Shown here one piece after another: positions 1 through 5,518 of a stretch of DNA of 5,518 bases. Numbering within the stretch: position 1 is the stretch's first letter; the number at the start of each line of letters is the position of its first letter. A model generated the notes under the pieces. The model did no database searches, was not told the DNA's origin, and saw only the letters and a program-made list of their open reading frames with translations. Position numbers and translations under genes: made by a program. The stretch is from Bifidobacterium sp. UBA744 (GTDB taxonomy: Bacteria; Actinomycetota; Actinomycetes; Actinomycetales; Bifidobacteriaceae), in the NCBI GenBank assembly GCA_002298605.1, contig DBKS01000002.1, forward strand, positions 1-5,518, read 5' to 3'.

Positions 1-1799
1 GCGGCCATCTTGGGCTGGCGGTCGCGCGTGAACAGGCCCTTTTTGTTCCCGTCGACGCGCATGATGCCCTCGGTGGTCTGGAAATCATTGAGATTCCAAG
101 GCTGCTCGCCAACCACATAGTCATACGAGTCGAAGACCTCGGCGAGCATCCTGAGCAACTCCACCTGGTACTCTTCGCTCCACATGACGCTGGGCAGCTT
201 GTGCACGCCGGCCATGGTGTCGCCGCCGTACTCGGTGAATATGATCGGCTTGTTCGGCTCCAGATCGTGCCACTTCTCCAGCTCGGCCCGCAGATGGTTG
301 CGGCCGTTGCCCATCTGGTATCCGCCGTCCACATACCAGCCGTAGTAGCGGTTGAGGCAGATCACATCCATGGTGCGCGTGGTCAGGTCCTTGGTGTAGT
401 CGTTCTGGCAGCACACGATCGTCACCGGGCGGTTCTGCGGGTCGGTTTCATGCGCCAGCTGGTACAGGTTGGTGAAGTACCTGAGCGCGTCCTCGCTCTT
501 TTCGCCGCCCTGATCGTACCAGGGCTCGTTGGCCAGCGACCACATGACCACGCTCGGATGGTTCTTGTCGCGCCCGATCATGTCGCGGACCACGTCCTGA
601 TGATGCCCGAGCAGCTGCTCATCGTTGTACTGGGGCCAGTTCATGCCGACGGCCGGGGTCTCGTCGATGATGACGATGCCCTCGCGGTCGCACAGATCGT
701 ACATGTTCTCCGCGTACGGGTAGTGCGAGGTGCGGAAGGAGTTCGCGCCAAGCCAGTGGATCAGCGACACGTCCTTGACGTTCAGCAGCTGGTCGGTGCC
801 GCGGCCGTGGAAATAACTGTCCTCGTGCTTGCCGAATCCCTTGAAGTAGAAGGGCTTGCCGTTGATGAGGAACTTGGTGCCCTTGACTTCGACCGTGCGG
901 ATGCCGAAGCTCTGGTCGTATTCGTCGGCGTCGGCGGCGCCGGGGGTGCCGAGCGTCACGTGCGCGGTGTAGAGGTAGGCCGCGCCGGGGTTCCACAGGT
1001 GCGCGGAGGCGATGTCGATGTCGCCGGAGGCGCCGGTGGCGGTGGCCACGGCGTTGCCGAACTCGTCCTCGATGGACACCGTGACGTCGTCCGGTTTGGC
1101 GCCGCCGCCGAGATCCACCTTGTAGCCGATGGTCGCCGGGCCGGTTTCGCCTTCTTCCAGACCCTCGGTGACGGATTTGGTCACGACGGTGATGTCTGCG
1201 ATGTAGTTTTTCGGCGTGGTGTAGAGCTCCACGTGACGGTTGAGACCCGAGAAGTTGAAGAAGTCGAAGTTAGGCCTGTTCTGCGGCTTGGCCCAGCGCT
1301 TGCCCGCCTCGACGGAGGGGATGCCGGCATTGTCGGAGCCGAAGAACGCCACGCCGCCTTCGTTGCCCACCGGCAGGGTGGACTGGTTGATGCGGTTGTC
1401 GACCGCGACGGTCAGACGGTTCTCGCCGGGCTTGATCTTGCCGGTGACGTCGAATTCGAACGGCAGGAAGCCTCCCTTGTGGCTGCCCAGCTTGTCGCCG
1501 TTGAGGTACACGTCGGCCTTGTGGGTGGCGGCGTCGAAGCGCAGTACCACGCGCTGGCCCGCGATGGCGCGCGGGGTGATTTCAAAGGTGCGCTGGTACA
1601 CGACCCAGCCGTACTGGCGGCGCAAGTCGAGCAGATCGTTCTGGTCGTTGTAGGAGCCGGGAACGGCCATGGGGATGGCGTTGCTGATCGGCGCGTTCAC
1701 CCATTCGGTTGGATATCCGGTTTCGTCGGCGGTCTGGAAATCCCAGACGCCATCCAGGCTGAACACTGCACGGGCGTCGTTCATCTTCGGGTACAGCAT
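1..1799 (-). CDS. uidA: Beta-glucuronidase, glycoside hydrolase family 2 (3' end cut by window edge)
   Basis: This enzyme hydrolyses beta-D-glucuronides to glucuronic acid and an aglycone, probably in the cytoplasm because no signal peptide or membrane segment is seen. 599 full codons are present. Order: sugar-binding jelly-roll domain (about 1-200), immunoglobulin-like domain (about 200-300), TIM barrel (about 300 to the end). The acid/base is E425 in WSLANEP and the nucleophile is E523 in FTEYGGD. N585 and K587 in NKKG match the glucuronate-carboxylate-binding motif that separates glucuronidases from GH2 galactosidases. LNRYYGWYV (482-490) and VVGEQPWN (562-569) also match E. coli GUS, as recalled from memory. 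The ATG at 1799 is chosen because GGAAGGAAA lies 5 bases upstream and the protein aligns from its first residues. By comparison with the 603-residue E. coli enzyme, roughly 10-25 residues are missing at the edge. Relative to E. coli it has a shorter loop after AVGM (386) and a longer insert near 144-178. Family assignment is firm; the symbol is by homology. Confidence 0.95.
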   Translation of the reverse strand, partial: MLYPKMNDARAVFSLDGVWDFQTADETGYPTEWVNAPISNAIPMAVPGSYNDQNDLLDLRRQYGWVVYQRTFEITPRAIAGQRVVLRFDAATHKADVYLNGDKLGSHKGGFLPFEFDVTGKIKPGENRLTVAVDNRINQSTLPVGNEGGVAFFGSDNAGIPSVEAGKRWAKPQNRPNFDFFNFSGLNRHVELYTTPKNYIADITVVTKSVTEGLEEGETGPATIGYKVDLGGGAKPDDVTVSIEDEFGNAVATATGASGDIDIASAHLWNPGAAYLYTAHVTLGTPGAADADEYDQSFGIRTVEVKGTKFLINGKPFYFKGFGKHEDSYFHGRGTDQLLNVKDVSLIHWLGANSFRTSHYPYAENMYDLCDREGIVIIDETPAVGMNWPQYNDEQLLGHHQDVVRDMIGRDKNHPSVVMWSLANEPWYDQGGEKSEDALRYFTNLYQLAHETDPQNRPVTIVCCQNDYTKDLTTRTMDVICLNRYYGWYVDGGYQMGNGRNHLRAELEKWHDLEPNKPIIFTEYGGDTMAGVHKLPSVMWSEEYQVELLRMLAEVFDSYDYVVGEQPWNLNDFQTTEGIMRVDGNKKGLFTRDRQPKMA

Positions 1800-1804
1800 G
1801 TATA

Positions 1805-1813
1805 TTTCCTTCC
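1805..1813 (-). promoter_or_regulatory. Ribosome binding site of the beta-glucuronidase gene
   Basis: On the minus strand GGAAGGAAA precedes the ATG at 1799. The AGGA core (1810-1807) leaves a 7-base spacer, which is a good Shine-Dalgarno arrangement. It supports this start over the out-of-frame ATG at 1815-1813 and over the in-frame ATG six codons downstream, which has no such motif. Confidence 0.8.
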
Positions 1814-1818
1814 ATCTC

Positions 1819-1837
1819 GACAGCTTTGTCCGCGACA
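1819..1837 (-). promoter_or_regulatory. Overlapping short inverted repeats in the glucuronidase leader
   Basis: In the predicted leader, TGTC (1837-1834), GACA (1830-1827) and TGTC (1822-1819) occur in series. The central GACA can pair with either neighbour, across GCG or AAGC, giving two mutually exclusive 4-base-pair stems. The palindromic block TGTCGCGGACA also overlaps the predicted transcription start, so it could instead be a DNA operator. The arms are short and the evidence is weak. Confidence 0.2.
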
Positions 1838-1842
1838 CTTCC

Positions 1843-1872
1843 ATAATACACGCATCTTTGATCAACTTCGAA
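1843..1872 (-). promoter_or_regulatory. Candidate promoter of the beta-glucuronidase gene (good -10, weak -35)
   Basis: The minus strand has TATTAT (1848-1843), one mismatch from the -10 consensus TATAAT. A start of transcription near 1836 would give a 5' untranslated leader of about 36 bases. The best-placed -35 is TTCGAA (1872-1867), 18 bases upstream, which matches TTGACA at only 3 of 6 positions. A perfect 8-base palindrome, TTGATCAA (1858-1865), lies in the spacer between the two elements, where a repressor operator often sits. The weak -35 also allows dependence on an activator. No regulator gene is in the window, so its identity is unknown. Confidence 0.45.
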
Positions 1873-1907
1873 CATTTTCCATCAAAAAGAGTCAATGTTT
1901 CTGTCAA
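1860..1907 (-). repeat. Four TTGA(C/T) direct repeats upstream of the glucuronidase promoter
   Basis: On the minus strand TTGACA begins at 1907, TTGACT at 1895, TTGATG at 1885 and TTGATC at 1865, giving offsets of 0, 12, 22 and 42 bases. The first two are part of a perfect repeat ATTGAC 12 bases apart. The spacing is close to one or two helical turns, so the copies lie on nearly the same face of the DNA. This could be an activator or repressor array upstream of the -10, or chance in a short AT-richer gap. None of the copies has a convincing -10 at 16-18 bases, so they are unlikely to be ordinary -35 boxes. Confidence 0.3.
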
Positions 1908-1910
1908 TCA

Positions 1911-1942
1911 CGCAACCGCATGCTACGAGGCCAAGAGTGGCC
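1911..1942 (-). other. Weak stem-loops downstream of the permease gene; no clear terminator
   Basis: Downstream of the permease stop codon (TAG, 1960-1958) the transcript can form GGCCA-CTCT-TGGCC (1942-1929), a 5-base-pair stem. A second stem at 1927-1911 has six pairs, two of them G-U. Neither is followed by a run of U; the first T5 on this strand is at 1888-1884, too far downstream. If transcription ends here it does so weakly or by another mechanism, and some read-through into the glucuronidase gene is possible. Confidence 0.25.
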
Positions 1943-1957
1943 ATCCACCGGGGGCAG

Positions 1958-4900
1958 CTACTCCACGGATTTGAGCGAGCTGACCGGATCGATGCGGTCC
2001 AGCACGGGATTGGTCATCAGCTGCACGACCAGAGCGAAGGCCATCGTCGCCGAGGCCGCGATGAGATAGCTCCACCAGCGCACCTCCACTTCGAAGTAGA
2101 GACCCGGCATATTGAGCACGGAGGTGAGCAGGCCGCCGACCATTCGGCCAAGCGGCAACCCGACCAGCACGCCGAGCGACGTCAGGATCGTCATCTCCTT
2201 GTTGACATAGAGGTGCACTTCGCGGTCGAAGAAGCCCAGCACTTTGAGCGTGGCCATCTCGCGCACGCGTTCGGACACATTCGTGTTGGCCAATGTGAAC
2301 AGCACCACCAGGGCGAGCGCGCCGGCGAGCATGACGATCAGCGCCACCACGGCGCCCATCAGGTCGAATTTGAAGCTCCGCTCCATGTGGTCGGAGCTGA
2401 CGGCCTGCACGACGGACGCGTCGCGCCCCAGCTGGTCGGCGTAGGCGATGTTGTCGTCCGGGGTGCCGTTCAGCGTGGCCATCGTCGCGTTCAGAGTGAG
2501 GGGCGAGGACCCAGACGAGGCGGACGACCCAGACGACGCGGACGATGTGGTGGCGCTCCCCGCGACGCGCCCGTCGAACACTGACCGGTACAGGCTTTCG
2601 GAGATGTAGACGTTCGAGCCGATCAGGTTGCGATTCACCGCCGTCACCATCACCTCGCCGCGGTCCATGCCGCCGTCGCGCAAGGTCACGGTGTCGCCGT
2701 TCCCCACGCCAAGCGTGTTGGCCGCCGACTGCTCCACGATCACGCCGCCGGAGTCCAGCCGCAGCGTGCCGGACGACGCCGAACCGCCCGAACCGCCGGA
2801 GACCCCCAGCCCGGCCGTTCCATCCGACCGCTGCAACGACACCATGTCGTTCAGCCGGTTGAGCTCGTCGTCGGGAATCACCATCAGCTGCACGCTTTCG
2901 CTGCGTCCGTCGCCATTGGTGATTTCGCCGGATTCCAGGCGGAAATCCAAGGTTTCCGCGGTTCGCCCGTCGTCGCGCACGCGCTGGTGCATGGCGTCGG
3001 CGTCATCGTCGGACGAGACGACCAGCAGATCGTATCGGTACAGGTCGCCGTATTGTTTGGTCCCCAAGGTGGCGACGGTGTCGTTGATGGCCAGGCCGCA
3101 GATGATCAGGGCGGTGCATCCGGCGACGCCGCCAACCGTCATCACCAGACGCGACTTGAAGCGGAAGATGTTGCGCGCGGTCACCTTGTTCAGAAAGCTC
3201 AGACGCGTCCACAGCGGCCGGATCCGCTCGAGCAGGATGCGGGAGCCCGCCTTGGGCGCCTTGGGACGCATCAGCGCCGCGGGGGTCTGGCGCATTTCGC
3301 TCCGGCACGCCACGGCCGTGACGATGGCCACGCCGGCGAGGAACAGCGCCACACCCAGCGAGCCGACCGCCCAATCGTATTCGAGCCGCACATCCGGCAC
3401 CACATACAGGCCGTTGATCACCAGCATCAGGAACGCCGGAATGCCGAGGAATCCGATCAGCAGGCCCAGACCGCCGCCGATCAGGCAGGCGAGCAACGCG
3501 AACGCCACATATCGGGCACCCACGGCGACCCGCCCGTACCCCAGGCCCATGTAGGTGCCGATCAGACCGCGATCCTCCTCCACCATGCGGGTCATGGCGG
3601 TCAGGCTCATCAGCACCGCGACCAGCAGGAACACCACGGGGAAGGCCCGTCCGATCGATTCGATGGAGGAGATGTCCGATTCGAGCGAGTTGTAGCCGCC
3701 GATGCTGTCGCGCGTCTGCACGTACCAGCGCGCGTCGGCGATGTCGTCGATGGCGGTCTGCTGTTTGGCGAATTCCCTGTCGGCGTCGCCGCGTTTGGTG
3801 GCGAGCTCGTCGGCGGCGTCGTTCAGCTGCCGCTCCCCGTCGGAGAGTTTGGATTCGCCGTCCTCCAGCTGCTTGAGCCCGGATTCCAGCTGCCGCTTGC
3901 CGGACGCCAGCTGCGACACCTTCGCCTCAAGCGTGGTGGACTGCGTTTCGAGTTCGGTGGATTTGGCTTCCAATGCGGCGGATTGCCGGTCCAGTTCGGC
4001 TTCTCCGTCCACGGCCTCGCGTTCCTTGGCGGTCAGCTGGGCGTCCTGGTCGTTCAGTTTCACCTCGTTGTCCGCCAACTCGGATTGCCGGGATGCCAGC
4101 TCGGCGCGTTGGCCGTCAAGGTGTTTCGACGCCTCGTCGAGTTGCGAGCGAACCGAGTCGACGGAGGTGACCTGCGAGGGGTCGGACGGCACGGTGACGC
4201 CGATCTTCGCCAGCAGCTCCACGATCCGCCGCCAGGTGGCCGTATCGATATTCGACATGTCGGCCGATGGCAGCCCGTCGAGCAGTTCGCGCGCCTGTTG
4301 CAGGGTCCGGGTCGTTTGCTCGAGCTGCGACCGCCCCTGCTGCAGCTGCGCCTTGCCCGACTCGAGTTGCCGTTTGCCGGCGTCCAGCTGGTTGCGGGCT
4401 TCGGTCAGCTGCTGTTTGCCGCTTGCGGCCTGCTGCCTGGCCTCGGCCAGCTGCTGACGCGCCGAGGCGATCTGTTGGCGTCCGGAGGCGATCCGCGAGC
4501 GCGCCGAGGCGATCTGGCTTTCGCCGTCGGTGATGTCGCGCTGCTTCGATTCCAGTTGTGCGCGGGTATCGGCCAGCTGCCGCTTGGTCATCTCCAGGGT
4601 GGCGCGCTGGTCGTCAAGTTGGCGCTGAGCGTCGTCCAGCTGCCGGTATGCGTCCGTTTTGACGTCGTCGAGTTTTTGCTGCGCGGCGGTGACGATGGTC
4701 TGGCGTCTGGCGGTCTGCCGGTCCGTCTGCACGGCGCTTTCGATGCGGTCCGACACGGCTTTCACCGCGGCGGTGTATTCGTCCGAAAAGGTGTCGAGCC
4801 GGGCCGCCCCCGCCACGGTCAGGCTGATCGAGGTGTATATGTTGCCGACGACTCCGTCGCTTGGGGCGAAGAAGGTGTAGTCGCTGGCCAGCGTGTTGCG

Positions 4901-5518
4901 GAACGCCGCCGTGGCGTAGCCGTCCGGATTGCTCAGGTCGGCGGGGTCAAGCGCCACACCCACGATGGTCAGCTGCGAGGGGAATTGCGGCGCCTGCTCG
5001 CCTTCCATGCCGGAGTCCCCGTCGGTGCCGCCGCTTTGCGAGTTCGTCTCGGCCTGCACCGTCACCCGGTCGCCGATGGACGCCCCCGCGTCTCTGATGA
5101 ATTGACGCGTCACCGCGATCTCGCCCGCTGTTGACGGCAGGCGCCCCTCCTGCAGGCTTGGCCTGTCCAGTCCGGCGACGCCGATCTCGCGCAGCGTGAC
5201 GGTTTTGCTCGCCCCGTCCACCTCGGTGGTCACGGATTGCGAACGCTCGGGCTGCACGGTTTCCACCCCGGGCACGGATCGCAGCGCGTTCGCGTCGTCG
5301 TCGGTAAGCCCCAGCGTGGAGAGCACCTGGATGTCGTGCAGATGCTGCCCATCGTAGAAGCGGTCGGCCGCCAGGAACACGTCGCGGCATCCGGCGTAGA
5401 TGCCGGTGAGCACGGCCACGCCCAGCATGGTGATTATGGCGATGGAGGCGAAACGCTTCCATGCCCTGCCCCACATGCGCAGCGTGTCTTTGAGGAATGC
5501 GCCGGGGACCGCCGTGCC
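1958..5518 (-). CDS. FtsX/MacB-like ABC transporter permease with long extracellular coiled coil (5' end cut by window edge)
   Basis: This is an integral membrane subunit of an ABC transporter of the FtsX/MacB (mechanotransmission or export) type, expected to pair with a separate ATPase. Numbered from the ATG at 5476 (1,172 residues), it has: TM1 (about 11-29); an extracellular MacB-like domain (about 30-245); coiled-coil arms 280-398 and 446-564; TM2-TM4 (about 611-631, 656-680, 703-723) in a first FtsX domain; TM5 (about 777-797); a second extracellular domain (about 800-1035); and TM6-TM8 (about 1041-1063, 1095-1117, 1137-1154) in a second FtsX domain. It ends in RIDPVSSLKSVE, a typical FtsX-type tail. 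The frame stays open for 14 codons upstream of 5476. These include FLKDTLR, a motif usual at the N-terminus of such permeases, and no Shine-Dalgarno sequence precedes the ATG. The true start is therefore probably outside the window. Substrate unknown: lipid, lipoprotein or peptide export and cell-wall hydrolase control are all possible. Confidence 0.93.
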   Translation of the reverse strand, partial: GTAVPGAFLKDTLRMWGRAWKRFASIAIITMLGVAVLTGIYAGCRDVFLAADRFYDGQHLHDIQVLSTLGLTDDDANALRSVPGVETVQPERSQSVTTEVDGASKTVTLREIGVAGLDRPSLQEGRLPSTAGEIAVTRQFIRDAGASIGDRVTVQAETNSQSGGTDGDSGMEGEQAPQFPSQLTIVGVALDPADLSNPDGYATAAFRNTLASDYTFFAPSDGVVGNIYTSISLTVAGAARLDTFSDEYTAAVKAVSDRIESAVQTDRQTARRQTIVTAAQQKLDDVKTDAYRQLDDAQRQLDDQRATLEMTKRQLADTRAQLESKQRDITDGESQIASARSRIASGRQQIASARQQLAEARQQAASGKQQLTEARNQLDAGKRQLESGKAQLQQGRSQLEQTTRTLQQARELLDGLPSADMSNIDTATWRRIVELLAKIGVTVPSDPSQVTSVDSVRSQLDEASKHLDGQRAELASRQSELADNEVKLNDQDAQLTAKEREAVDGEAELDRQSAALEAKSTELETQSTTLEAKVSQLASGKRQLESGLKQLEDGESKLSDGERQLNDAADELATKRGDADREFAKQQTAIDDIADARWYVQTRDSIGGYNSLESDISSIESIGRAFPVVFLLVAVLMSLTAMTRMVEEDRGLIGTYMGLGYGRVAVGARYVAFALLACLIGGGLGLLIGFLGIPAFLMLVINGLYVVPDVRLEYDWAVGSLGVALFLAGVAIVTAVACRSEMRQTPAALMRPKAPKAGSRILLERIRPLWTRLSFLNKVTARNIFRFKSRLVMTVGGVAGCTALIICGLAINDTVATLGTKQYGDLYRYDLLVVSSDDDADAMHQRVRDDGRTAETLDFRLESGEITNGDGRSESVQLMVIPDDELNRLNDMVSLQRSDGTAGLGVSGGSGGSASSGTLRLDSGGVIVEQSAANTLGVGNGDTVTLRDGGMDRGEVMVTAVNRNLIGSNVYISESLYRSVFDGRVAGSATTSSASSGSSASSGSSPLTLNATMATLNGTPDDNIAYADQLGRDASVVQAVSSDHMERSFKFDLMGAVVALIVMLAGALALVVLFTLANTNVSERVREMATLKVLGFFDREVHLYVNKEMTILTSLGVLVGLPLGRMVGGLLTSVLNMPGLYFEVEVRWWSYLIAASATMAFALVVQLMTNPVLDRIDPVSSLKSVE
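2505..2540 (-). repeat. 18-base tandem repeat encoding a Ser/Ala/Gly linker in the permease
   Basis: Two adjacent 18-base units (2505-2522 and 2523-2540) match at 16 of 18 bases. They encode repeated S-A-S-S-G-S units inside a low-complexity Ser/Gly/Ala/Thr stretch (about residues 973-991) of the second extracellular domain. A similar Gly/Ser-rich stretch occurs at about 892-903. These are probably flexible surface loops that can change length by slippage without changing the frame. Confidence 0.7.
3785..4141 (-). repeat. Coiled-coil arm 2 of the permease: 17 consecutive heptads
   Basis: Residues 446-564 form a second run of 17 unbroken heptads. Leu stands at 446, 453, 460 and so on to 558, with one exception, Ala488 in heptad 7. 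The arm is richer in Glu and Asp than arm 1, which is rich in Arg, Lys and Gln, so the two arms are charge-complementary overall. The chain then runs through about 45 residues to TM2. The arm's return to the membrane supports a hairpin that rises from and returns to the cell surface. Confidence 0.85.
4142..4282 (-). other. Non-heptad segment joining the two coiled-coil arms (predicted stalk tip)
   Basis: Residues 399-445 (47 residues) break the heptad pattern. The segment has prolines at 403, 430 and 433 and an amphipathic stretch, TWRRIVELLAKIGV (414-427), likely to be a short helix. It lies between two arms of equal length, so in an antiparallel hairpin it would be the membrane-distal tip. 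It is a candidate site for contacting a cell-wall enzyme, lipoprotein or substrate, but this role is inferred. Confidence 0.6.
4283..4639 (-). repeat. Coiled-coil arm 1 of the permease: 17 consecutive heptads (21-base degenerate repeats)
   Basis: Residues 280-398 form 17 unbroken heptads. Each starts with Leu or Ile (280, 287, 294 and so on to 392), with one exception, Ala350 in heptad 11. The usual pattern is L-x-x-(A/G/T)-(R/K)-x-Q, so a small residue recurs three positions after the leucine. Such periodic small residues can allow close helix packing. At DNA level this is 17 x 21 bases of degenerate tandem repeat. A 17-base stretch at 4458-4474 recurs exactly at 4500-4516, 42 bases (two units) away. 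Confidence 0.85.

Noticed and set aside
1..1799. Beta-galactosidase as an alternative for the GH2 gene
   Set aside because: The N-K-K-G motif at 585-588 and close match to E. coli GUS around both catalytic glutamates point to glucuronidase.
1582..1875. Minus-strand frame overlapping the start of the glucuronidase gene
   Set aside because: It has no good ribosome binding site, overlaps the glucuronidase in another frame, and its protein shows no known features.
1890..1907. TTGACA and TTGACT as -35 boxes
   Set aside because: Hexamers 16-18 bases downstream of each do not resemble TATAAT, so a promoter based on these is not supported.
1884..1942. Rho-independent terminator for the permease
   Set aside because: The short stems at 1929-1942 and 1911-1927 are not followed directly by a U tract; the T5 on the minus strand at 1888-1884 has no stem next to it.
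201..2069. Open frame of 622 codons on the plus strand opposite the glucuronidase
   Set aside because: It mirrors a clearly conserved GH2 enzyme, runs through the promoter gap and into the permease end, and shows only Val/Ala/His-rich sequence typical of antisense frames in GC-rich DNA.
3785..4639. Coiled-coil repeats read as a CRISPR or other non-coding tandem array
   Set aside because: The 21-base periodicity is degenerate and in frame, encoding perfect heptads without spacers.
2987..5134. Open frame of 715 codons on the plus strand opposite the permease
   Set aside because: It is a product of high GC and the repetitive coiled-coil codons on the opposite strand. The translation is low in complexity, with no recognisable domain, and the minus-strand protein is unmistakable.

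Overview
The window is GC-rich with strongly G/C-biased third codon positions. It carries two long genes on the minus strand, and both run off a window edge. Base composition, the style of the FtsX-type permease and the encoded glucuronidase fit a high-GC actinobacterium of the Bifidobacterium type. That assignment rests on recognition of protein style only, and I cannot name the species.

Layout, in the direction of transcription (right to left). From the right edge (5518) to 1958 lies a very large FtsX/MacB-like ABC transporter permease of at least 1,186 residues. Its start is probably just outside the window. It has eight predicted membrane segments, two extracellular domains and, inside the first extracellular region, a long coiled coil. 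Next is a 158-base AT-richer gap (1957-1800) with no recognisable strong terminator but with promoter-like and operator-like sequence. From 1799 to the left edge lies a family GH2 beta-glucuronidase, complete at its N-terminus and lacking only the last codons. It has a good ribosome binding site, both catalytic glutamates and the glucuronate-recognising N-K-K-G motif.

Nothing in the window links the two genes functionally. The permease would work with an ATP-binding subunit that is not present here. The glucuronidase is a cytoplasmic enzyme that would need a separate glucuronide importer. The gap and the promoter-like sequence suggest separate transcription, although read-through from the permease is possible.

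The most notable structure is the permease coiled coil. It consists of two arms of exactly 17 uninterrupted heptads, separated by a 47-residue non-heptad segment. Each arm has one alanine in place of the core leucine/isoleucine, and these alanines fall at mirror positions (heptad 11 of arm 1, heptad 7 of arm 2). This is what an antiparallel hairpin stalk of about 18 nm, projecting from the membrane, would be expected to look like. No RNA genes, mobile elements or CRISPR arrays were seen.
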